NCBI GenBank assembly: GCA_934555895.1
Contig: CAKTFH010000050.1
Coordinates: 1 to 5,160 of the forward strand
Direction: 5' to 3'
DNA: 5,160 bases
DNA from: an uncultured Muribaculaceae bacterium
Lineage (GTDB): Bacteria > Bacteroidota > Bacteroidia > Bacteroidales > Muribaculaceae
This document shows, one piece after another, positions 1 to 5,160 of this stretch. The position numbers were made by a program, and so were the translations under genes. Position 1 is the stretch's first letter, and each line of letters starts with the position of its first letter. The notes beneath the pieces are model-generated. The model did no database searches and had not been told where the DNA came from. It saw only the letters and a list, made by a program, of their open reading frames with translations.

Positions 1-88
1 AATCTGCTCATTCCCAACTGTTTACGTTCCAACCTCTCTTATTTTCCTTTGGCTGCTTTAGAGCTTTATGTTAAAAGGGTGAATTTAG
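1..88. other. Short downstream region, no clear terminator
   Basis: These 88 bases follow the TAA stop. On the minus strand I see no strong GC-rich hairpin followed by a T run; the best pairing, CCTTT with AAAGG, has a long loop. A minus-strand ATG at 9..11 (three codons to the edge, preceded by TTGGGA) could open a following gene about 77 bases after the stop, but so little of it is visible that it is not called. Confidence 0.5.
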
Positions 89-3000
89 TTACTTGACAAC
101 GACTTTCTTGCCATTAACAATGTAAATCTTGCCCTGCTCGGGGGTAATCACGCGGATACCCTGGAGGTTGTAGATAACATCGTCTTCGTCAATACTGTCG
201 GTTGCCACACCGTCAATGCCGGTGCCGACACCTTCCTCTGTATCGAATACCACACTTGTGACATCCGGATTGAGGGTGGTGAAGTAAGCCTCGAAGGGCT
301 TGACATCTGCGGCTGCGGCAGCAGCCTTCTTGACGCCCTGATACATATTGTCGGAAACCACAAACATGCCATCGGTGAGGGTTGTAGCATCAGCAGCCCC
401 CTTGAAGGTGACATTAGTGCCACTCTTTTCGCCGAGTTCAGCCGCTACAGCCTTGCTCTTGAACATCATGGGCTCTGTTGCTTCTACATCCACGTAAACA
501 ATGTAGGGAGTGCCGGCAACCATCTCCTGCACTTCACCGAAGTGGGCGGTGACAGTGTTGCCGTCAAGGTCATCATTCTTGAACTCAAGCACCACGCTGC
601 CGGGACCGAAGAGATCGTCGACCTCCTCTTCAGTGAGAGCCACGGGAAGTGCCACAGCATTGAAGCCTGCGGTATAAACCTTGTCGATGTAGACCACAGC
701 CTCGTCTTTGCCACCCTGGTGAGCCTCGTCGCCGATATGGACAACAGGGAGCAGAGTGATGTCGGCTGCGAGCGAACCGTCGTTGACACATACGCCGTCA
801 ACATGTGCCTCGCCTTCGGCTGCCTTCACAGTCACATTGTAGGTGCGGGTGCTCTGCACCACGGGGATTTCGCATGTGCCGTCGGCACCGGTTGTGCGCT
901 CATACTGCACATTGTCGCCGTCGTTGCTGACAAGTGTCACGGTGGCGCCTTCCACAGCATTGCCTTCGGTATCCTTTACAGTAGCGGTATAGCTCTTAGG
1001 CTCTACGGCCAGACCGAGATAGAGCACTGGAGAATTCTTAGCGCCCCAGTTGGCAGTGAAGACTCCCTCTGTTCCGTCGTTCTGATGGAAATATGTCTGG
1101 CCGCCATTGGAACTTTCAAAATATGTGACACCGTAATAACCGGAAGCCGAGGAGGTAAACAGCATCTTGAGCGACTTGCCGGCCTCATATACAATCGGTG
1201 TATCCAGCTTGATGGTTATCATATCAATCGGTTCCGATTCAGAGCCACCGTTAGGCCATGCATAGGCATCGTCAGAAACAAGCATCGTCATACCCGAATA
1301 ATCATAAGCAGAAGAAGATGCGGGTGCAGCAAGCGATTTCTCATCGGTAAACTCATAGGCCACTTTCACCTTGGTTGTAACATCTGGACGGCTGTAATAG
1401 CCTTTGACAACTATCGATGTGATTACCTCGCCGCCCGAAAGCCCGAGCTCGGCAGGAGTATAGAGCGAGACAGCCTCGCTGTTCTTATAGTTCAGATTTA
1501 TAGGACTGCTGATGCAGCCCGAGGGTGTGCCAACAACCACATCGCCATTGAGTGTCTCTTCTGCGAATGTCACATCCACAGGTTCGGAAGCCAGGGAGTA
1601 GCCGTCGGCGAAGTCAACGGTCACATACACGGGATATGTTCCGGCCTTTGGCGAACGGAATGCCACTTCGTTCACAACCTTGGTATCGTCGTTCAAGATG
1701 TTGGTGACAGGTATCTCCACCCCGTCGACCTCGGCGCACTTCTCACCATTGACATAAGCTGCTACAGTGTAGCTTGCATCGGCTTCGGTGTGCAGACCAA
1801 TGTTGTGCAGCGACACCTTGGCGATGCTCTCTTTGTTCTGAGTGCATGCAGCAGGTATCTCAACGGAAGTGAGCTTCACATCGTGAGCCACATCCACAAG
1901 AGTGAGACCGTTGATATTGTCCACATAAGTGCGGCTTGCCAGGGCGAATCCGAAATAATACTCGCCTGCCTCAGCCACTGTGATGCTGAAAGTCTTGTAA
2001 TCGGATGTGAGCAGATATTCGTCGGCCACATTGCGACCGCTCCATTTGCCATAATTGGTGCGGACAGTCTCGTCCTCAAGACCTTCTCTGGTAGGCGCAG
2101 AGTAAACCTCAACCTCTCCTTCGGGCCATGAGGGCGAATAGATGCTCATGTCGAACGAAAGTGTCTCGCCTGCCTCGGCTTTCAGAAGCGGAGTGATGAA
2201 CATTCTGCCTTCGGCAGATGGACTACTTGAGCAGTAGAGTGCATAATTGCCCGAATTCGGCGAAAGCTCAGCCTTTGCCTGATGCAGCGAGCCTGCGGGC
2301 CATTCGCCGCCGGAAGTGCCGTCGACCTTGTCGAACGGAGCATACCACTTGGTGGGATCAAGCATGGTACCGCTCACAGAAGTTTTGAAAGTTGCATCTT
2401 CTCCCGAAGCGTCGACATAGGTTATGGCAAGTTCGCCCTCATATTTACCGGGATTTTCGGCCGAGAATGTAATGACAAGTGTCTCTCGCTCCTTAGAAGC
2501 TACAATCTTGCTGTCGAAGTTCACACTGAATCCTTCGGGCACCGTAACCGATTTCACGCTGAGAGGAGCAGTACCCCAGTTGAGAATTTCGAAGCTCTGG
2601 GTGAGGCCGAGAGTGTTGACCACGCCGAAGCTGATAGAGCCGGTGTAGTTGGTGGCCTGGCTGTCGTAGTTGACAGTAGTGCCCGGCTTCAGGAACACGA
2701 ACCACGGGTCATTGGTGATAGTAAGTTCCTTAACAGGCGACTGGAATTTGGTGCCGTCGGCAAACTCAAACTCGTAGTAAGTGGGATAAACGGCCGTCTG
2801 CTCGCTCTCGGGAGCGACAGCGGGACGGAACGAATAGGTCTTCTTTGCGTTGGCCGCAAGTTCCTTCGACTCGATTACGGTTGCATTGTCGCCAACGAAA
2901 TACTTCACGGTGTAGGCGTCGGCTGCCACGGTCTCGAGCGGTGAGATTATGTCGGCTGTGGTAGTGAAATCAGTACCGGACTGCACTTTATCGTTCTGTG

Positions 3001-4768
3001 TGACTTTTGCGAAATAGATGTCGTGGACTGCCTCAACATATTCGCCGCCTGCGATATTGTCGATGGCCATACCGTAGTTGGCAAATCCAACATAATAGTC
3101 GCCTGCCTCAGCTACCGTTGCGGAATAGCTCACGAATTCACCGGTTGCGTCGTTGTAGTTGATAGTCACCAGAGGCTCCCCCCAGTTCATGCGGTCTGTG
3201 GATATGTAGACCTTGAGATTATACTGGCTACCTGAGCTTCCGCCCTTCTTCACTTCAAAGCTGATTGACTCACCGGCATTGAAGTGGAGCTTGGGAGTGA
3301 TAAATTTATTGTTCGCATCGCGATAATCACTGTTGGTATATGACTTCAGCCACGCATTATATGAATCGTTTTCACGACGGTAGTCAGTCTGGATGCCCGA
3401 CTCTGCTATAGAGCCCAGGGGATAAGCCACGTTGCTTGTACCGTTGGGATCATCGAAAGTGGTGAACCATGTGGTGGCGCCGAGCACGTTACCCGACAGG
3501 TTCACGGTATAGGTCTTCTCAGCGCCCGACACATCCTGATAGTTTATGGTCAGCACTCCGTTGTGTGCGCCGGGAGTCTCTGCGGGTAATGTAATCGTAA
3601 TCTCCAGCGACTGCTTCGATTCCACAACAAAAGCGCCTTCGGGAGCATCCGACTCATAGCCCTCGGGAACAGCTACTTCTGTAACCTGCAGCGGGGCGGT
3701 GCCGTCGTTGTAGATTTCAAAAGTTTTTGACACAGCCTCCGATGTCATACCAAAAGCTATATTACCGCTAAGGCTGCTTGTGGAGGTGGAACCCTTCTCA
3801 CGGAATGCGAATTTCGACTCATATGCTCTATACTGCGAGTTTGCGCGTGACAACAATGAACCCTGCAGGTCTTCCTGAAGATACAGCTGGGCGGAAGCGT
3901 AACTATAGCTCCATATCGACGACACCTTATCTTGAGGTATCACGGCCGAAACCTCGAAAGGCTCCGATGTAGCGCCGATAGCCAGGTCCTGAGGCACCTT
4001 TGTGCGGCCAAGCACTTCGCCGTTTTTGTTGTTGATAATTGCTACGGAAAATTTGTTCTCGCCCTGCACAAGATCAACCTCGCCGGTATTTTTCACAGTA
4101 ACGCCGGTGAAGGTCACAGGTACCGAGCCGTCGGCAGCCTGATTCCAATAAATGGTACCGTAAGTATCGCTTGGCACTGCTGTAAGAATTGTTATTGCCT
4201 TCTCTTTCTCTATCTCGGCCGATGCAGCCGAAAAGTCATCGATAATAACTTTGGAACCACGGATACCTATGCGCTGTGGATCATCTACCGTAATGGCAAG
4301 CTGAGAGAAATCATTGCCGTTGAAATCAGTGCTATAGACAAATTTCTTGATCACCTCGGTCATGGCGGTGCCGGTTTCATTAAGCTTTACAAACTCAATG
4401 AAACAGCCCGTGCTGCTTGTAGCATTCGCCTTGACCATCAGACTCACTTCACCCGATACGACAGGTGTCACCAGATAGTCATGGAATGTCTGGTCCCATG
4501 AGTCCTGATTGCCGATAACAAGGGCATGTGAATCATTGACTCCATACCCGGAATAATAATTATAGCTTGCATAGGAATCCCAACCGTAATCGTCGGTAAC
4601 CTTATCGACGATATGCTTCCAGTTGGATGCCACCTTGAAGTCGTGAGCCGAAGTTTTGATGTCTTGCTCAAAGTCGACAGTATACGGCGACACCGTCTCT
4701 CCTTTAGCCATCACAACTCCCGACAGCATCGCGACAATCGTGAGTAATAGAGGTTTAAATCGCATCAT
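89..4768 (-). CDS. Large secreted choice-of-anchor J / CARDB multi-domain protein, probable surface or extracellular adhesin-like protein
   Basis: The product has 1559 residues and ends in TAA. Approximate order: signal peptide 1-21; J jelly roll 28-185; CARDB-like 190-316; Ig-like D 317-428; J 431-577; CARDB-like 578-685; D 687-803; J 805-957; CARDB-like 958-1072; beta-sandwich 1073-1256; carboxypeptidase-regulatory-like 1258-1341; Bacteroidales C-terminal domain 1354-1512; short tail 1531-1559. J modules of the MAM / cleaved-adhesin type usually serve binding or display. I see no HExxH, no catalytic Cys/His or Ser/His set and no lipobox; only seven cysteines are present (122, 846, 975, 1011, 1085, 1299, 1327). 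The protein is rich in Asp/Glu, Thr and Ser. The start is the first of two adjacent ATG codons; either gives a good signal peptide. There is no Shine-Dalgarno sequence, as expected for Bacteroidota. The gene stands alone in the window behind its own predicted promoter. Family placement is from recognition of the fold pattern, and the ligand is unknown. A large enzyme with an unrecognised catalytic domain is the less likely alternative. Confidence 0.93.
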   Translation of the reverse strand: MMRFKPLLLTIVAMLSGVVMAKGETVSPYTVDFEQDIKTSAHDFKVASNWKHIVDKVTDDYGWDSYASYNYYSGYGVNDSHALVIGNQDSWDQTFHDYLVTPVVSGEVSLMVKANATSSTGCFIEFVKLNETGTAMTEVIKKFVYSTDFNGNDFSQLAITVDDPQRIGIRGSKVIIDDFSAASAEIEKEKAITILTAVPSDTYGTIYWNQAADGSVPVTFTGVTVKNTGEVDLVQGENKFSVAIINNKNGEVLGRTKVPQDLAIGATSEPFEVSAVIPQDKVSSIWSYSYASAQLYLQEDLQGSLLSRANSQYRAYESKFAFREKGSTSTSSLSGNIAFGMTSEAVSKTFEIYNDGTAPLQVTEVAVPEGYESDAPEGAFVVESKQSLEITITLPAETPGAHNGVLTINYQDVSGAEKTYTVNLSGNVLGATTWFTTFDDPNGTSNVAYPLGSIAESGIQTDYRRENDSYNAWLKSYTNSDYRDANNKFITPKLHFNAGESISFEVKKGGSSGSQYNLKVYISTDRMNWGEPLVTINYNDATGEFVSYSATVAEAGDYYVGFANYGMAIDNIAGGEYVEAVHDIYFAKVTQNDKVQSGTDFTTTADIISPLETVAADAYTVKYFVGDNATVIESKELAANAKKTYSFRPAVAPESEQTAVYPTYYEFEFADGTKFQSPVKELTITNDPWFVFLKPGTTVNYDSQATNYTGSISFGVVNTLGLTQSFEILNWGTAPLSVKSVTVPEGFSVNFDSKIVASKERETLVITFSAENPGKYEGELAITYVDASGEDATFKTSVSGTMLDPTKWYAPFDKVDGTSGGEWPAGSLHQAKAELSPNSGNYALYCSSSPSAEGRMFITPLLKAEAGETLSFDMSIYSPSWPEGEVEVYSAPTREGLEDETVRTNYGKWSGRNVADEYLLTSDYKTFSITVAEAGEYYFGFALASRTYVDNINGLTLVDVAHDVKLTSVEIPAACTQNKESIAKVSLHNIGLHTEADASYTVAAYVNGEKCAEVDGVEIPVTNILNDDTKVVNEVAFRSPKAGTYPVYVTVDFADGYSLASEPVDVTFAEETLNGDVVVGTPSGCISSPINLNYKNSEAVSLYTPAELGLSGGEVITSIVVKGYYSRPDVTTKVKVAYEFTDEKSLAAPASSSAYDYSGMTMLVSDDAYAWPNGGSESEPIDMITIKLDTPIVYEAGKSLKMLFTSSASGYYGVTYFESSNGGQTYFHQNDGTEGVFTANWGAKNSPVLYLGLAVEPKSYTATVKDTEGNAVEGATVTLVSNDGDNVQYERTTGADGTCEIPVVQSTRTYNVTVKAAEGEAHVDGVCVNDGSLAADITLLPVVHIGDEAHQGGKDEAVVYIDKVYTAGFNAVALPVALTEEEVDDLFGPGSVVLEFKNDDLDGNTVTAHFGEVQEMVAGTPYIVYVDVEATEPMMFKSKAVAAELGEKSGTNVTFKGAADATTLTDGMFVVSDNMYQGVKKAAAAAADVKPFEAYFTTLNPDVTSVVFDTEEGVGTGIDGVATDSIDEDDVIYNLQGIRVITPEQGKIYIVNGKKVVVK
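92..178 (-). other. Short C-terminal tail resembling a sorting signal, residues 1531-1559
   Basis: The last 29 residues contain IYNLQGIRV, then GKIYIVNGKK and a final VVVK. They follow an acidic linker (DSIDEDD) rich in Gly and Asp. The shape (Y-N-L-x-G-x-x-V, a turn, G-x-Y-I-V, a basic end) resembles a shortened type A sorting domain of the type IX secretion system, and it is very common in gut Bacteroidales proteins. Whether it works as a secretion signal in this organism cannot be told from the window. Confidence 0.6.
233..709 (-). other. Bacteroidales C-terminal conserved domain, residues 1354-1512
   Basis: The segment contains YTAGFNAVALPVALTEEEV, DDLFGPGSVVLEF, FGEVQEMVAGTPYIVYVD and a final FEAYFTT strand. 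This matches the recurring pattern (F/W)NxxxLPxxL...FGxGxxV...F..V..(M/I)xAGTPYI seen before the tail of many Bacteroidales surface proteins, including leucine-rich-repeat ones. Its role is not established; it may help display or maturation. Six alanines in a row follow two lysines at 1482-1487 (308..325), encoded by mixed GCT, GCC and GCA codons. Confidence 0.6.
746..997 (-). other. Carboxypeptidase-regulatory-like (CarboxypepD_reg type) domain, residues 1258-1341
   Basis: The motif series YTATVKDTEGNAVEGATVTL, then TTGADGTCEIPV and YNVTVKAAEG, is the usual V-x-D-x-x-G-x-x-(V/L)-x-G-A-x-V pattern of this seven-strand fold. Such domains act as stalks or spacers in secreted Bacteroidota proteins. 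It separates the beta-sandwich array from the C-terminal domain. Confidence 0.8.
1001..1552 (-). other. Beta-sandwich domain, residues 1073-1256, common type in Bacteroidota secreted proteins
   Basis: The segment runs from NGDVVVGTPSGCISSPINL to LGLAVEPK. Its pattern of residues to be aligned at the plasma of a jelly-roll fold, SLYTPAELGLSGGEVITSI followed by KVKVAYEF and a late SGYYGVTYFESS strand, resembles the extra beta-sandwich found near the C termini of Bacteroidota secreted proteases and adhesins, where (I/L)YTxxELG...GxIxxI recurs. It has no recognisable active site. It takes the place of a third D module. The domain name is uncertain; the fold class is inference from strand pattern. 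Confidence 0.5.
1553..2356 (-). repeat. Protein supermodule copy 3, lacking the D module: J, CARDB-like (residues 805-1072)
   Basis: The J module (805-957) starts at TKWYAPFDKVDGTSGG, parallel to copy 2. It has FITPLLKAEAGETLSFDM and TVAEAGEYYFGFA (930-942, matching 551-563 at 11 of 13 positions, offset 379), and ends at YVDNI. The CARDB-like module begins at AHDV (961-964, against VHDI in copy 2) and includes VDFADG (1051-1056), parallel to EFADG in copy 2. Where copies 1 and 2 continue into a D module, this copy passes into an unrelated beta-sandwich after TFAEETLNG. Confidence 0.75.
2360..3478 (-). repeat. Protein supermodule copy 2: J, CARDB-like, D (residues 431-803)
   Basis: The J module (431-577) starts at TTWFTTFDDPNGTS and contains FITPKLHFNAGESISFEV and TVAEAGDYYVGFA (551-563), ending at AIDNI. 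The CARDB-like module starts around VHDI (581-584) and contains EFEFADG. The D module (687-803) contains FEILNWGTAPLSV, VPEG and SVSGTML. Residues 726-746 match 350-370 of copy 1 at 15 of 21 positions with no gap, at an offset of 376 residues. This shows duplication of a unit larger than one domain. Confidence 0.75.
3485..4687 (-). repeat. Protein supermodule copy 1: J jelly roll, CARDB-like, Ig-like D (residues 28-428)
   Basis: The J module (28-185) opens with YTVDFE and closes with VIIDDFS, the D-D/N strand typical of MAM / cleaved-adhesin jelly rolls. The CARDB-like Ig fold (190-316) includes VTVKNTGEVDL and an alternating beta pattern. The D module (317-428) resembles the choice-of-anchor D / ASPM-SPD-2-Hydin type, with FEIYNDGTAPLQV, VPEG, and an ending VNLSGNVLG. 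Copy 1 is the most divergent J. It lacks the TVAEAG(D/E)YY motif of copies 2 and 3 and has VDDPQRIGIRG at that place. Module edges are estimates. Confidence 0.7.
4706..4768 (-). other. Sec signal peptide (residues 1-21)
   Basis: A positive N-region (Arg3, Lys5) is followed by a hydrophobic core, LLLTIVAMLSGVV, and a V-x-A site, giving predicted cleavage after Ala21 (VMA|KGE). There is no Cys after the core, so this is a type I signal peptide and not a lipoprotein signal. The mature chain begins KGETVSPYT, directly before the first J module. Confidence 0.9.
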
Positions 4769-4845
4769 AATATAATGAATTTGAATAAATAATGATTTGA
4801 CTGATTTCGTACGGCGGAAACCGTGAAAACAACCTTAGAAAATAT

Positions 4846-4871
4846 CAAATTGTAAGCCAATTGAGAATTTG
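4846..4871. promoter_or_regulatory. Small A/T-rich inverted repeat inside the predicted leader
   Basis: CAAATT (4846..4851) and AATTTG (4866..4871) are exact inverted copies separated by 14 bases. They lie between the predicted transcription start and the start codon, so they could form a weak hairpin in the leader or a protein-binding site. With only A/T-rich six-base arms, chance is a real possibility. Confidence 0.2.
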
Positions 4872-4919
4872 CACTATTCCATCAAGCAAAAAGCACAAAG
4901 ATTCTGACGAGATAGCCTA

Positions 4920-4927
4920 CAAAGGTA
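4920..4927 (-). promoter_or_regulatory. Predicted Bacteroides-type -7 promoter element TACCTTTG
   Basis: Read on the minus strand, the eight bases fit the Bacteroidota -7 consensus TAnnTTTG exactly. About 18-20 bases upstream lies the T-rich GTGTGTTTTA (4941..4950 region), only a weak match to the -33 TTTG element. The predicted transcript would begin near 4912-4914, leaving a leader of about 145 bases before the start codon. It is the only exact TAnnTTTG I found on this strand upstream of the gene. Confidence 0.55.
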
Positions 4928-5160
4928 CAAATAATCTTTATAAAACACACTAATAAATAAAATATTTCGCATAAATTCATTTCCAATCAGTCACAATCTG
5001 CCAAAACAGCCTCACTGCGGGTTATTTTCAGCGCTGCCATCAGATGATTTTTGCCTGATATTTGAGGTAAGACTAAAAATTCGTAACTTCCCTAGTTTGA
5101 CAGTTTGTTTTGTAACGAGTAGATATACAGACGGTTGCCGCGATAGCAATGTAGCTATAC

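Larger units (their letters stand above)
4769..5160. other. Upstream non-coding stretch, mostly without recognised content
   Basis: No gene is supported here. The part nearest the gene is the A/T-rich leader and promoter. The far part (about 4981..5160) is less A/T-rich and contains an eight-base palindrome CAGCGCTG (5029..5036) and a weak five-base inverted pair ATAGC / GCTAT (5143..5147 and 5154..5158). On the minus strand a frame without stops runs in from the window edge to a TGA at 5012..5014 (48 codons), and another to a TAG at 5073..5075 (28 codons). Either could be the tail of a neighbouring gene, but neither product is recognisable. Confidence 0.5.

Noticed and set aside
9..11. A minus-strand ATG at the left edge as the start of a downstream gene.
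   Set aside because: Only three codons are visible and the upstream bases give no decisive signal; calling a gene would be a guess.
1..88. A rho-independent terminator after the stop codon.
   Set aside because: Only short A/T-rich pairings with long loops were found, and no T run follows on the minus strand.
308..325. The six-alanine run as a phase-variable simple repeat.
   Set aside because: The codons are mixed (GCT, GCC, GCA), so there is no uniform DNA repeat on which slippage would be expected.
542..2131. A 529-codon open frame on the plus strand, antisense to the large gene.
   Set aside because: It lies in exact codon register with the sense gene (codon against reverse-complement codon), so antisense stops appear only where the sense gene uses TTA, CTA or TCA. 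It therefore only shows that 529 consecutive sense codons avoid these three. It begins at GTG, its product looks like no family, and the sense protein has clear domains throughout. It ends where the sense gene uses TCA for Ser880.
2282..4501. Further plus-strand open frames (2282..2944, 3023..3235, 3932..4501).
   Set aside because: All share the same antisense register as the 529-codon frame and have the same codon-usage explanation. Their products lack recognisable domains, and the starts have no promoter context.
89..4768. A protease or glycosidase identity for the large protein.
   Set aside because: Choice-of-anchor J, CARDB and tail modules often accompany peptidases, but no metal-binding HExxH, catalytic Cys/His or Ser/His motif, or glycosidase signature was visible, and every segment reads as beta-rich accessory domain.
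5012..5158. A 48-codon minus-strand frame open to the right edge.
   Set aside because: It has no start in the window, no recognisable motif, and a second frame is also open there. It is noted in the upstream-region entry but not called as a gene.

Overview
The window holds one very large gene on the minus strand (89..4768, 1559 codons) with a short stretch downstream of it (1..88) and about 390 bases upstream (4769..5160). No RNA gene, insertion sequence, CRISPR array or second complete gene could be supported.

The organism is most likely a gut-type Bacteroidales, possibly Muribaculaceae; the family is a guess. Three things point this way. The protein is a secreted multi-domain beta-sandwich protein of the choice-of-anchor J / cleaved-adhesin kind. 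It ends in the short tail YNLQG...GKIYIVNGKK...K that is typical of Bacteroidales surface proteins. Upstream, on the same strand, lies a Bacteroides-type -7 box, TACCTTTG, and the start has no Shine-Dalgarno sequence, as is usual in Bacteroidota. The coding region is roughly half G+C by eye. The upstream region is far more A/T-rich: 4921..4980 has 11 G/C in 60.

Layout of the protein, from its N terminus (high coordinates) to its C terminus (low coordinates): a signal peptide; then a supermodule of about 375-400 residues made of a J-type jelly roll, a CARDB-like Ig fold and an Ig-like 'D' module. The supermodule occurs twice in full and a third time without its D module. It is followed by another beta-sandwich, a carboxypeptidase-regulatory-like domain, a Bacteroidales C-terminal domain and the short tail. 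No catalytic motif or lipobox is visible, so the likely role is structural or adhesive at the cell surface or outside the cell. That role is inference.

I found no evidence for an undescribed multi-gene system. The most notable points are the internally repeated, non-catalytic architecture, the unresolved export route implied by the C-terminal tail, and a leader of about 145 bases between the predicted promoter and the start codon.
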